From Thalassobacillus pellis (GTDB lineage Bacteria; Bacillota; Bacilli; Bacillales; Halobacillaceae), in the NCBI RefSeq assembly GCF_016908295.1, contig NZ_JAFBDO010000005.1, positions 62,001 through 126,000 on the forward strand: a stretch of 64,000 bases of DNA. Reading direction: 5' to 3'. The position numbers and the translations under genes are program-made. A model generated the notes under the pieces. That model ran no database searches, was not told the origin of the DNA, and saw only the letters and a list, made by a program, of their open reading frames with translations. Below, piece by piece: positions 1 to 8,567 of the stretch (position 1 is the first letter of the stretch; each line of letters begins with the position of its first letter).

Positions 1-2
1 AT

Positions 3-89
3 TTGATGGAAAAGCTCCAAATGAAAACGAGGCCAGAGCTGGTGGATTTTGCTTTGAAAAAAGGTTTGCTTGGCTATGGCATTCAATAA
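3..89 (+). CDS. C-terminal end of a NarL/LuxR-type response regulator (partial)
   Basis: Only the last 28 codons lie in the window; the gene runs off the left edge. The readable tail (MEKLQMKTRPELVDFALKKG) matches the last recognition and dimerisation helices of a NarL/FixJ-type LuxR HTH domain, where 'KL.v.tR.eLv.fAl..gL' is the usual ending. It overlaps the start of the following GAF gene, and a HisKA_3-type kinase follows, which is the usual partner of a NarL-type regulator. This makes a regulator-GAF-kinase operon likely. The domain assignment rests on the short tail plus context. Confidence 0.75.
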   Translation: MMEKLQMKTRPELVDFALKKGLLGYGIQ

Positions 90-552
90 AGACGAAGCAA
101 ACAGGCAAGCTTTGATACTCGATGACCTGACTATACTGGAAAAAGCACTAGCATGTGATTTTGTCGGTGTTGCCCTTCAGAAACAAAAAGGTTTGGAAAT
201 CACCTGGCCATTTGTACGAGGTAATCGTAATGAAAAGTATAAATATATTTCCATCCGGTATGGTAAGGGGATTGCCGGAAAGGTTATTGCTACCGGAAGC
301 CCGATGGAAATCAATTTATTTCCCGTGAATATCTCTGGAAAATCAACGGATTATCCGATTATGCTGGCGGAACAATTGAATTCTGCCTATGCCTTGCCAC
401 TCTACTGGAACGGGATTCCAAAAGGGGCGCTGTTAATAGCATCCAGAACAGGGCATTTTTTTACGGAGGATGAAAAGAGATCGGCAGACCATATCAAGAG
501 GCAAATAGAATCGCATCTGCCTGAATATTTTAACCAGGGCGAGGAGGGGTAG
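76..552 (+). CDS. GAF-domain sensor protein
   Basis: A small soluble protein of about 158 aa that is essentially one GAF domain, seen in 'ISIRYGKGIAGKVIATGSPMEI' style spacing and 'YALPLYWNGIPKGALLIAS' (shown here in pieces). GAF domains bind small ligands, haem or Fe-S clusters; no cysteine pair or obvious haem ligand is visible, so the ligand is unknown. The start is either the ATG at 76 or a TTG at 70, which sits better behind the AAAAGG at 59-64. It overlaps the upstream regulator stop and ends 3 bp before the kinase start, so the three genes are probably co-translated. It may feed a signal into the neighbouring kinase. Confidence 0.75.
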   Translation: MAFNKDEANRQALILDDLTILEKALACDFVGVALQKQKGLEITWPFVRGNRNEKYKYISIRYGKGIAGKVIATGSPMEINLFPVNISGKSTDYPIMLAEQLNSAYALPLYWNGIPKGALLIASRTGHFFTEDEKRSADHIKRQIESHLPEYFNQGEEG

Positions 553-555
553 CCA

Positions 556-2277
556 TTGAGTGTCCGAAACTATAATAACCATCATTCAACAGTCAGGACT
601 TTAGATGAAGCTACTTTTGTGGTGAATGGGGAAGGATTCATCCAATCGGCTAATGAAGCAGCAAAGGAGCTTTTTGACATCAATGAAAAGCCTGCTCTTC
701 ATATTCAAAATATATTGCCTGATATTGACTTATCCGTGCTGGAACAAGGAACAGTTGTCCAGCATTTTGGCGTTGGAGAAGCAGAGCGGACCTTTCCTGT
801 TTTTTTACGTAAAAATACCTTTGAATTACACGGAAAACAGTATGACCTTCTAACTGTAAATCGGAATAACGCTACCAGTTCCATTTCCGGATTAGACCCT
901 CAGCAAGTCATGAATGAACTGCTGGATATGAAATTTGCATTGGATGAGTCGACAATTTTAGCCATTACAGATCAACGGGGAAAAATAAAATATGTAAATG
1001 ATAAATTCTGTGACATTTCCAAGTATTCAAAAGACGAACTGATTGGTCAGGATCACCGTATTATCAATTCCGGTTATCACGACAAAGCATTTATGCGTCA
1101 TTTATGGCGTACGATCGCTAATGGCAAAGTATGGCGCGGAGAGATAAAGAACAAGGCAAAAGACGGGACTTATTATTGGGTGGACACCACCATCGTTCCG
1201 TTTTTAGATAATAAAGGAAGGCCGTATCAGTACTTGGCGATACGGAAGGAGATCACTGAGTTTAAGCGTGTCGTTGATGAATTGGAACAATCGATGCAGG
1301 AACTTGTCGATCTGAAATTTGCTCTGGATGAATCTTCGATAGTGGCGATTACGGATAACCGTGGGGTCATTACCTATGTCAATGACCGGTTTTGCCAGGT
1401 GTCCAAATACACAAAAGAAGAGTTGATTGGCAGAGATCATTCTCTCATCAACTCCGGTTATCATCCAAAATCATTTTTCAAAGATCTGTGGCGGACAATC
1501 GGCAGCGGTAAAGTATGGAAAGGAGAAATCAAAAACAAAGCAAAAGACGGTACATATTATTGGGTTGATACTACGATTGTGCCATTTTTGAATGATAATG
1601 GAAAACCATACCAGTATTTAGCGATTAGGTCAGAGATTACGCAACGTAAGCGTGTGGAAGCGGAGTTACAACAGACAATGACTCGAATTATCGATGTGCA
1701 GGAAGAAGAAAGAAAGCGCCTGTCCCGCGATTTGCATGATGGTATTGGCCAGAACCTGTACAGCCACTTAATCACAATCAGCCGTCTAAGTTCGGAAGTA
1801 ACTCATCCGCTCATTGACCAGCTTCGAGACGAAGCTACTGCGCTGATTGAAGAGGTTCGGGAAATTTCATGGGAGCTCAGGCCATCTGTATTAGACGATT
1901 TAGGTCTGTTGCCAGCTATCCGCTCGTTCTTAAACCGTTATTCAGAGCATTATGATATTGATGTCTACTTTGAGTGTGTACTAGGGCACAGGCTTCGTGA
2001 TCAGGTGGAAATCACGATTTATCGTATAATTCAGGAAGCATTGACGAATATTCGTAAGTATGCCCGGGTCAATGAGGCTTCTGTTACCATCCGTGAGTTA
2101 GATGATGGCATCCGGGTCATGATCCAGGATAAAGGCGAAGGGTTTGACATGCAAAGTCTTCCAACCGGCGTAGGTCTTGTCAGCATGGAGGAAAGAGCTA
2201 AATCTGTCGGGGGGAATTTGGAAATTCACTCTCAGCCGGGCGAAGGAACAAAGATCATCTTAGAAATACCGAATTAA
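556..2277 (+). CDS. Cytoplasmic PAS-PAS-PAS histidine kinase (HisKA_3 family)
   Basis: 573 aa with a TTG start behind GAGGAGGGG. Order of parts: a degenerate N-terminal PAS (about 13-105), PAS (about 125-238), a second nearly identical PAS (about 252-365), a HisKA_3 dimerisation domain with the phospho-accepting His394 in RDLHDGIGQN, then a HATPase_c domain with the N-box EALTNIRKYA (494-503) and the glycine loop DKGEGFD. No membrane segments are visible, so it should sense a cytoplasmic signal. This kinase class (NarX, DegS, LiaS type) phosphorylates NarL-type regulators, which fits the upstream partial gene. The two inner PAS domains share long identical runs such as NKAKDGTYYWVDTTIVPF, indicating a recent internal duplication. 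Signal unknown. Confidence 0.9.
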   Translation: MSVRNYNNHHSTVRTLDEATFVVNGEGFIQSANEAAKELFDINEKPALHIQNILPDIDLSVLEQGTVVQHFGVGEAERTFPVFLRKNTFELHGKQYDLLTVNRNNATSSISGLDPQQVMNELLDMKFALDESTILAITDQRGKIKYVNDKFCDISKYSKDELIGQDHRIINSGYHDKAFMRHLWRTIANGKVWRGEIKNKAKDGTYYWVDTTIVPFLDNKGRPYQYLAIRKEITEFKRVVDELEQSMQELVDLKFALDESSIVAITDNRGVITYVNDRFCQVSKYTKEELIGRDHSLINSGYHPKSFFKDLWRTIGSGKVWKGEIKNKAKDGTYYWVDTTIVPFLNDNGKPYQYLAIRSEITQRKRVEAELQQTMTRIIDVQEEERKRLSRDLHDGIGQNLYSHLITISRLSSEVTHPLIDQLRDEATALIEEVREISWELRPSVLDDLGLLPAIRSFLNRYSEHYDIDVYFECVLGHRLRDQVEITIYRIIQEALTNIRKYARVNEASVTIRELDDGIRVMIQDKGEGFDMQSLPTGVGLVSMEERAKSVGGNLEIHSQPGEGTKIILEIPN

Positions 2278-2384
2278 AGAACCGTCTGAGGCTGGATAAA
2301 GGTCTGGGCTATAAGTAAATCAATGGTATCAGAAACGAACGTTTAAAATTGAATAGTATTTACGCATAGTATTAGCGTAGTCCA

Positions 2385-2505
2385 AATACGCAGTCTCCAG
2401 CGGGAGCAGCACGAGTCGAAAATCCACTTGGTCAAGCGACCTTCATGACCAAGAAGGCTTTAGGCCGTGCCTGCGGAAAGCGAAGTGTTTGGACGGAGCG
2501 TTGGT
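2385..2505. repeat. Interspersed hairpin repeat, family A, copy 1
   Basis: An approximately 120-nt imperfect palindrome. The outer arms are TCCAAATACGC and GTGTTTGGA, then GCACGAG pairs with the CGTGC side, with an inner CTTGGTCAAG opposite a CATGACCAAG. The core 'gaaaatccacttggtcaag' recurs at about 57070, and a variant recurs at about 33370. It occupies the middle of the 575-bp gene-free stretch after the kinase operon. Confidence 0.75.
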
Positions 2506-2510
2506 CTGGC

Positions 2511-2565
2511 ATACATATAATCCGAACTGATTTTTAACAAAATCGTTCGGATTATTTTATGTATT
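2511..2565 (+). terminator. Hairpin terminator-like structure after kinase operon
   Basis: AATCCGAAC pairs with GTTCGGATT, extended by ATACATAT and ATTTTATGTAT arms, with T-rich sequence on the right. It lies downstream of the family A repeat and could end the kinase operon transcript. Confidence 0.5.
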
Positions 2566-2575
2566 AAGAATTATA

Positions 2576-2690
2576 AATTTTTGCAAAGAAGTTTTTCGAC
2601 GTAGGGAAAATTTTAAAGTTTCAAGTATTGGAAGAACTAACGCAATCCGCAGCGAAGCCCCGTTTCTTCCATGATGGTATATCTCTTCGT
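2576..2690. repeat. Interspersed repeat, family B2, copy 1
   Basis: It begins TTTTTGCAAAGAAG, then TTTTTCGACGTAGGGAAAAT and AAGTATTGGAAGAACTAACGC, matching copies near 40975 and 49845. It is non-coding, with a degraded right end. Confidence 0.6.
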
Positions 2691-2780
2691 TTATCTGCAT
2701 TGATTATTATAAAGGAAAAACTAACATAACCTTTTGATAAAATATTCCAAAAATAAATGAAAATAATGGTAAGATAAGGT

Positions 2781-2809
2781 TGAATCACCCGTCACATAAG
2801 TGTATTATT
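2781..2809 (+). promoter_or_regulatory. Sigma-A-type promoter for the large membrane protein gene
   Basis: TTGAAT (2781-2786), a 17-bp spacer and TATTAT (2804-2809). The expected start of transcription is about 37 bp before the ATG at 2853. Confidence 0.55.
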
Positions 2810-2852
2810 ACACCAATAGGAACATAAGTTATTTAAAGCGAGGGGGATTAGT

Positions 2853-5800
2853 ATGGGGGAGCCCGGTAACAGGAAGAAGCTGGTTAGGGATGAAATGCGT
2901 AAAATGCTCCAAGAAGAATTCATAACTAAAAATGACTATGACTATTTCATGGCTGCCTATCAGGATTACTATTTACATCACGAAATTCAGCCAAACCCAG
3001 AACCTGGAGAAATTAAGCAACAGCTTCCTGAAGCACCTGCCAAAGAGGAGGCACTTAAGAAAAAGCCTAAAAAGGAGAAGAAAGTTCGGACTCCAGAGCA
3101 GATTCGGGAAAGGAATATCACCTGGTCTCTAATTCTTGGTGTATCGTTGCTGTTGATCAGCGGGCTTGTCATTGCTACGAGCAACTGGGACCAGATGAGT
3201 GATGAGGTGAAGACAGGTTCCATAGCTTTTGTTGCTTTATTTTTCTTTGTCTTAAGTGGAATTGGCAGTAAGGTGCTTAAGATTGACAAAACGGCTTTCG
3301 CATTTTTGACACTTGGCAGTCTATTGCTGCCGATCACTGTTATTGCTATTGGTTTTTTTGAGTTGTGGGGTCCCTACCTCTCTTTAAAAGGAGAAGGAAA
3401 ATACATATTGGGTTTACTCGGTACGCTGCTCCCGCTTCCGTTATATGTGTGGAATGCCTATAAACATCAGTCGCGTCTCTTTGTTTGGGTTTCCTACCTA
3501 TTTTTGTCCGGAACAGTAAGCTTTGGGTTGGCTGCTTTTGATATCTCCATCGATCTGTTCTTTTTATTAATGATGGGTTTCAATGCTGCTTTACTTTACA
3601 GCTTTTATAAATTACGAGACAAAAAAGTATTTATTTTATTCACTAAGGAACTTCCTGCCTATGCTCAACTTAATTTGATTATTTCAACGTTGCTGCTGCT
3701 GTTTTTTTATGACAACGGTATGTTTTATAGCTTCAATCTCTTACTGACGGCGGCAATCTATATTGCCATGGTATTTGTCTATGATACGAAAGAGTATCAA
3801 TTTGTATTTTCGTCCCTGTTTGCCTATGGGGCCTACCAGCTTGTGGAAAATACTATGCTTGAGAATGTTGATTTTGTTGTCTATGCCATCGTGGGTTTTC
3901 TTTACCTGGGGTTTGCAATGGCATCACAAAAAGAAGCGAGTATTGCGAGAATGTTCCGTTACACGAGTGGAGCAGTGTCGGTCCTCGTATTCATTTATAT
4001 TAGTTATGAAGGAATAATGCTCCGGGCGGAAAACAGCAGTACATTGCTTTTGCTTGGTTACATTATAATCACCGCTAATTATATCGCGCTTGCCTATCTG
4101 ACCCGGCATCAAATTTTTCGGTATCTCGCTTCTGTCTTCTTATTTGTAACTGGCTTCCAGACATGGGATGTTATCAATCAGATACTTCATTTGGGAAGCC
4201 CGGCCATTTACATGTTTCTTTATGGATCAGCAGTATTGCTTCTGCTTGGGATCTTTACTGAAAATAAATACCTGCTCCCGATAAAAACAGCGTGTTTTTA
4301 TACAGCAGTTACTGTAATCGGATTTTGCGTATTATACAGTTACGCCTCCAGCAGTTTTTTAAAGCTCGCATTTATGCTTGCTGTCAGCAGTGGGCTAGCC
4401 TATATCATTTATAAAACAAGGCCGAATTTAAGGCGGTATGCTTCCTGGGTAAATGGATTAAGCATGGCGGCAGCACTTTTGTCCCTTGGCCCTGAATTGT
4501 TTGAGCGTTTCCCTGGCTATTCTCAGGCTTTTCATTGGCCGGCTCACCTTGGAATGACGGGTCTGATTGTACTGGCTGGAAGTGCGGGATGGGAAAGGGT
4601 TAAGGAAACAGGACTGGCGCACGCTGCTTTCTACTCCGGACAGGTGACCTATATGCTAGGCTTGTGTGCTCTTGCCAGTCTATTTCCAATAGATGGATAT
4701 ATCGTTAGGCCGATGATGTTGTTGATTGGAATAGCTTTGTCAGTATGGCTGGTGCATAGGGCAGGACAGTCTATCTTATGGGTGATTGTCCCTGTACTCA
4801 CTTTTCTGTTCTATTTTTCCATGATTATTCCGTTAAGGTTAGATAGCTTCCCGGGAGTAATTACATTTCTAATGGGTTCACCTGTCTTACTCCTTGCGGT
4901 CGAGCGAATGGACGGCCGTAATAAGCGGGCATGGAAGCCTTACTTTTTCTGGTTTGCACACGTAATTACATTTCTTTTGACAGCGGTCATTCTATTAGAT
5001 CAAACGTTTGTTCAACGAATTAATCCTCTGCTGTTGCTAGTGCCTGTGCTCCTGTTTATGTATAGCGCTGTCATCAGGCTTAGGGAATGGCAGAAAAAAG
5101 CATTTGTCTATGCAGCCATGACAATGATACCTTTGCTGATTGTAACGAATGCCGCTTATTTCCATCTGTTTCCTTCCGTTCCGGATACCTATTTCTGGTT
5201 TATTTCAAGTTTGGTTATGGCAGTCATATGGTTAGTCGCTCAGGAAGAATGGCAAGGAAGAATGATCGAATATTTGATTGTGTTTTCCAATGTCGGATTA
5301 TATGCCATGATTATAGAACGTGGCTCTTTTCCAGCACTGGAAATTATACCGATCATTGCTTATATTTTGTTAAACCTGTACTTCCTCCATTACAGAAAAT
5401 GGACATGGGGAGCCATACTGCCTTTATTTGCGTCTATTCTTGCATGGGAGCAGGAGAGGTTTGTATGGAATGATTACTTTTTAATATCAGTCAGTATCGC
5501 AAGCTATCTTGTGCTCACCTTGATCGGAAGGGAATTTTATAAGCAGTTTTACAGGCATGAAAAAGGAGACCACCATTTAGACTGGTACTCTGTTGTCGCA
5601 TTGCTTTATATTTTTTACACGGGGACGTACATTGATTTGCAAGAGTCCGTCTGGTTACAGATTATCCCGTTTTTTATGCTTGCACTATGGCTTCTCGTTC
5701 AAGTGGAACGTTTTCCGAGGAAGGTGGTCCAGAAATCGATTCAGACAATGGCGCTCCTTAGTTTACTGCCTCCATATTATCTACTCGCAGACAGTTATGA

Positions 5801-6278
5801 GATGTGGATTCCTGGTCTGTTATCTGCAGAAGTAAGAGCGCTTCCAATACTTGGACTTTCCGTCCTGCTGAGCACTCGTACGTGGAGTAACTACCAAAAA
5901 ATCATGGCTTACGTACAGCTTGCCGTTTTACTTTTTGTCACAGCCTATTTGGTGATTGATGCTATACAAAGCCACACGCTTTACGATGCGATTATAGTTG
6001 GAGTTTTGTCGTTGTTTTCCATAGTCGCGGGGATGCATTACCGGGTAAAAGCTTACTTTTTTGTAGGTATCGGGGTTCTGATATTCAATGTGATGTACCA
6101 GACCAAACCATACTGGGGAAATATGCCCTGGTGGGGTTACCTTCTGTTTGCGGGCTTCACATTAATAGGAATAGCCAGCTATAACGAGTGGCAAAAACAG
6201 CGGAACAAGCAAGGTAAAACAGGAGTGCTTGAACAGAAATTAAAGCAATTGGTGCTTTCCTTTAAGAATTGGGATTAA
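2853..6278 (+). CDS. Very large polytopic membrane protein (DUF2157-like N-terminus)
   Basis: 1141 aa with an ATG behind GCGAGGGGGATT. The first ~90 residues are soluble, with a Lys/Glu-rich stretch around residues 65-85 (KEEALKKKPKKEKK). The rest is an almost unbroken array of hydrophobic segments, roughly 30 membrane helices, ending in a basic tail. The first membrane region (SLILGVSLLLISGLVI followed by an N-x-D-x-M loop) resembles DUF2157-type predicted membrane proteins, which are much shorter. No transporter signature, catalytic motif or signal peptide was recognised. It is monocistronic, with its own promoter upstream and a hairpin downstream. Function unknown; a scaffold or envelope role is only a guess. 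Confidence 0.8.
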   Translation: MGEPGNRKKLVRDEMRKMLQEEFITKNDYDYFMAAYQDYYLHHEIQPNPEPGEIKQQLPEAPAKEEALKKKPKKEKKVRTPEQIRERNITWSLILGVSLLLISGLVIATSNWDQMSDEVKTGSIAFVALFFFVLSGIGSKVLKIDKTAFAFLTLGSLLLPITVIAIGFFELWGPYLSLKGEGKYILGLLGTLLPLPLYVWNAYKHQSRLFVWVSYLFLSGTVSFGLAAFDISIDLFFLLMMGFNAALLYSFYKLRDKKVFILFTKELPAYAQLNLIISTLLLLFFYDNGMFYSFNLLLTAAIYIAMVFVYDTKEYQFVFSSLFAYGAYQLVENTMLENVDFVVYAIVGFLYLGFAMASQKEASIARMFRYTSGAVSVLVFIYISYEGIMLRAENSSTLLLLGYIIITANYIALAYLTRHQIFRYLASVFLFVTGFQTWDVINQILHLGSPAIYMFLYGSAVLLLLGIFTENKYLLPIKTACFYTAVTVIGFCVLYSYASSSFLKLAFMLAVSSGLAYIIYKTRPNLRRYASWVNGLSMAAALLSLGPELFERFPGYSQAFHWPAHLGMTGLIVLAGSAGWERVKETGLAHAAFYSGQVTYMLGLCALASLFPIDGYIVRPMMLLIGIALSVWLVHRAGQSILWVIVPVLTFLFYFSMIIPLRLDSFPGVITFLMGSPVLLLAVERMDGRNKRAWKPYFFWFAHVITFLLTAVILLDQTFVQRINPLLLLVPVLLFMYSAVIRLREWQKKAFVYAAMTMIPLLIVTNAAYFHLFPSVPDTYFWFISSLVMAVIWLVAQEEWQGRMIEYLIVFSNVGLYAMIIERGSFPALEIIPIIAYILLNLYFLHYRKWTWGAILPLFASILAWEQERFVWNDYFLISVSIASYLVLTLIGREFYKQFYRHEKGDHHLDWYSVVALLYIFYTGTYIDLQESVWLQIIPFFMLALWLLVQVERFPRKVVQKSIQTMALLSLLPPYYLLADSYEMWIPGLLSAEVRALPILGLSVLLSTRTWSNYQKIMAYVQLAVLLFVTAYLVIDAIQSHTLYDAIIVGVLSLFSIVAGMHYRVKAYFFVGIGVLIFNVMYQTKPYWGNMPWWGYLLFAGFTLIGIASYNEWQKQRNKQGKTGVLEQKLKQLVLSFKNWD

Positions 6279-6281
6279 TTC

Positions 6282-6325
6282 TTGGCCAGCCCTCTTGTTG
6301 ATAAACACATGACGGCTGGCCAGGA
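6282..6325. terminator. Hairpin between convergent genes
   Basis: TTGGCCAGCC (6282-6291) pairs with GGCTGGCCAG (6314-6323) across a 22-nt loop. There is no strong T-tract. It lies between the convergent 2853-6278 and 6326-6541 genes, so it could serve both. Confidence 0.45.
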
Positions 6326-6541
6326 TTAATCTCTGCCGACTTTTCTTCCTCTCATCATCTTTTCAAAAGGTTTCATTTTCGCGCTCGTTTGCAGTTTAAT
6401 GCGCGGTTTGTGACGATGGAATTCTTGTGATTGCTCGACCACGATTCCCGTTTGCTTGCCTTCAGGGTCACTAATGATGCTTTCGATTTCTCCGTCAAAA
6501 TGTGGGGTTGTTTCCACATGCACATTTCTATCTTCTGGCAT
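6326..6541 (-). CDS. Small hydrophilic protein of unknown function
   Basis: 71 aa with an ATG 9 bp after AAAGGA, which supports a real gene. The N-terminal half is acidic (DGEIESIISDPEGKQTG) and the C-terminus is strongly basic (MKPFEKMMRGRKVGRD). It has no signal peptide, no cysteines and no recognised domain. The IISDPEGKQTGIVVEQ stretch could form a small beta hairpin. It is convergent with the large membrane protein and divergent from mscL. Family not recognised. Confidence 0.6.
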   Translation of the reverse strand: MPEDRNVHVETTPHFDGEIESIISDPEGKQTGIVVEQSQEFHRHKPRIKLQTSAKMKPFEKMMRGRKVGRD

Positions 6542-6655
6542 AAGATCAATTCCTTTTTTATTTTTAACATGTGGAATTCAGGTAAGATTATGCGGCATGG
6601 CTTGCCTTATAGGTACATAGTATGTTTATACGGAAATGAAAAAGGAGGAGAGATC

Positions 6656-7129
6656 ATTCGCTTATTTCACGAATTCCGTCAGTTTGTAAAGCGAGGTAAT
6701 GCCGCAGATATGGGGATAGGAATTGTGTTAGGAGCAGCCTTCAGTGGGTTTATCGATTCTTTGGTTACGGATATTCTCCTGCCGCCTATTGGGCTGGTCC
6801 TTGCCAAAATAAACTTTTCAGATTTGTACATCAGTTTAAATGGAGGTAACTATCCATCCTTATTGGCAGCTAAAGAGGCTGGAGCTGCTACTGTCAACTA
6901 TGGCCTCTTTCTCACCGCTGCCGTCAGATTTTTACTTGTCCTATTTACGGTTTTTTTGATTGTTCGACAAATAAATCGGTGGAAACAGCCGAATCAAGAT
7001 GCCATTGCAGCTATGACGAAAAAAGAATGTCCATACTGCTGTACTTCTATTCCATTCAAAGCAATAAAATGTCCCAATTGTGGAACCTTATTGAAAACAC
7101 CTAAAGGTTATAGTCGAATGTCGGGGTGA
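6656..7129 (+). CDS. mscL: Large-conductance mechanosensitive channel with C-terminal zinc ribbon
   Basis: MscL is a homopentameric channel that opens under membrane tension to release solutes after hypo-osmotic shock. Residues 1-35 (FRQFVKRGNAADMGIGIVLG) are the amphipathic N-helix and TM1, and TM2 lies around 85-108. After the second helix comes an extension with C125-x2-C128 and C139-x2-C142 (CPYCCTSIPFKAIKCPNCG), a zinc-ribbon tail known in some MscL proteins. Length is about 157 aa. No ATG, GTG or TTG in frame suits the SD AAAGGAGGAG (6641-6650); the best-spaced codon is ATT at 6656, so initiation appears non-canonical. The reading frame continues upstream but without MscL similarity. 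Confidence 0.85.
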   Translation: MRLFHEFRQFVKRGNAADMGIGIVLGAAFSGFIDSLVTDILLPPIGLVLAKINFSDLYISLNGGNYPSLLAAKEAGAATVNYGLFLTAAVRFLLVLFTVFLIVRQINRWKQPNQDAIAAMTKKECPYCCTSIPFKAIKCPNCGTLLKTPKGYSRMSG

Positions 7130-7146
7130 AAGCACCTTTGACTAGT

Positions 7147-7192
7147 AAAAGCATGTATCCAGCTGTTCAATCGGCTGGATGCATGCTTTTTA
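7147..7192 (+). terminator. Rho-independent terminator of mscL
   Basis: AAAAGCATGTATCCAGC pairs with GGCTGGATGCATGCTTTT (one bulge) around a short loop, followed by TTA. Confidence 0.85.
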
Positions 7193-7319
7193 CATATATT
7201 GGTGGGCAGCCTCAGAATAGTTCTTAACACATATGGGAGAATACAACTTATATAATTCTTTTATACAGTCAGGGTAAGGTATGAAGGAATGAATAAAGGT
7301 GCAAGGTGGAGAGTAACAG

Positions 7320-8549
7320 ATGGATAAGAAAAAGAAGTGGGACCTCATAGCATTAGCCTCCATTCCCTTGGTGATGACCTTGGGTAATTCTATGTTAATA
7401 CCTGTTTTACCTATCATCGAAAAAGAAATCAACATTTCCGCATTCCAGTCGAGTTTGATCATAACCGTTTATTCTGTTGTTGCCATCATTTTGATCCCGA
7501 TAGCCGGTTACTTATCCGATAAAATTGGCAGAAAGAAAGTAATTATACCCAGCTTGATCATTGCCGGAGCAGGCGGGGTCATCTCTGCTTATGCCGCCTG
7601 GAAAATGGAAAACCCTTATTTCATGATTCTGGTGGGAAGGTTTCTGCAAGGAATTGGTGCTTCGGGGGCTTTTCCAGTTGTAATTCCTACGGTTGGGGAT
7701 ATGTTCAAGGATGAAACAGAGGTCAGTGAAGGGCTTGGTTTAATAGAAACCTCTAATACGTTTGGAAAGGTATTAAGTCCGATTTTAGGTGCTCTACTAG
7801 CCGTCCTCATCTGGTTTATTCCATTTGCAGCTATTCCAGTTCTATCCTTGGTATCAATTCTGTTGGTTCTATTTTTGGTGAAGGTACCTAAAGAGGAGAA
7901 GGAGGAGCCAAAAAAAGGATTTGCTGAATTCAAGGCTTCTATCAAAGATGTCTTCCATCATAACGGAAGGTGGATATTTTCCATATTTATCATCGGTTGC
8001 ATTAATATGTTTGTGTTGTTCGGTTTTTTATTCCACTTATCCTCCTTGTTGGAAGAAAAATATCAGGTCGTTGGAGTCAACAAAGGTTTGGTGCTGGCGA
8101 TACCACTATTATTTTTGTGTATCGCTTCCTACATTTGCGGTAAGAAAATAGGTGAAAATAAGACTTATATGAAATGGGCAATTGTGATAGGAAATGGGGC
8201 GGCGGCAGCTTCCCTGTTATTCGTAAAAACAGACAGCAGATTGTGGCTGCTGGTTGCATTCCTATCCATAGCCGGAATTGGAATCGGTGTATCCCTGCCC
8301 AGTCTGGACTCTCTAATTACCGAAGGAGTGGAAAAAGACGTAAGAGGTTCTGTCACTTCCCTTTACAGCAGTATGAGATTTCTGGGAGTGGCTGCTGGTC
8401 CTCCGATCATCGCTATCCTAATGGCAAAATATCCTGGAGGGCTCTACATTACTCTGGCTTGCCTCAGTGCTCTGGCAGTTCTTGTTACTTTTTTTGCGGT
8501 ACGTCCATCTAATGAGGAACCACAGGTCACACCAGAACCAGGTAATTAA
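7320..8549 (+). CDS. MFS drug/siderophore-type exporter
   Basis: 409 aa with twelve predicted membrane helices. The loop 2-3 motif GYLSDKIGRKKVI (about residues 62-75) and the helix 4-5 motif GRFLQGIGASGAFPV are classical for the DHA1 (12-TM) proton-driven exporters. The central loop after TM6 is charged (KVPKEEKEEPKKGFAEFK). It is closest in feel to Bacillus YmfD, the bacillibactin exporter, but substrate cannot be read from sequence and no siderophore genes are nearby. The ATG follows AAGGTGGAGAG. The DUF421 gene begins 18 bp downstream on the same strand, suggesting co-transcription. Confidence 0.85.
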   Translation: MDKKKKWDLIALASIPLVMTLGNSMLIPVLPIIEKEINISAFQSSLIITVYSVVAIILIPIAGYLSDKIGRKKVIIPSLIIAGAGGVISAYAAWKMENPYFMILVGRFLQGIGASGAFPVVIPTVGDMFKDETEVSEGLGLIETSNTFGKVLSPILGALLAVLIWFIPFAAIPVLSLVSILLVLFLVKVPKEEKEEPKKGFAEFKASIKDVFHHNGRWIFSIFIIGCINMFVLFGFLFHLSSLLEEKYQVVGVNKGLVLAIPLLFLCIASYICGKKIGENKTYMKWAIVIGNGAAAASLLFVKTDSRLWLLVAFLSIAGIGIGVSLPSLDSLITEGVEKDVRGSVTSLYSSMRFLGVAAGPPIIAILMAKYPGGLYITLACLSALAVLVTFFAVRPSNEEPQVTPEPGN

Positions 8550-8567
8550 AGAAGGGAGTGCGTAGTA

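Noticed and set aside
1204-1464. Minus-strand open frame inside the kinase gene
   Set aside because: Lies fully within a well-supported coding sequence, has no SD and no recognisable product.
5087-5473. Plus-frame ORF of 128 codons inside the large membrane protein gene
   Set aside because: Alternative frame of a long confirmed gene; its Cys/Phe-rich translation is typical of an out-of-frame membrane protein.
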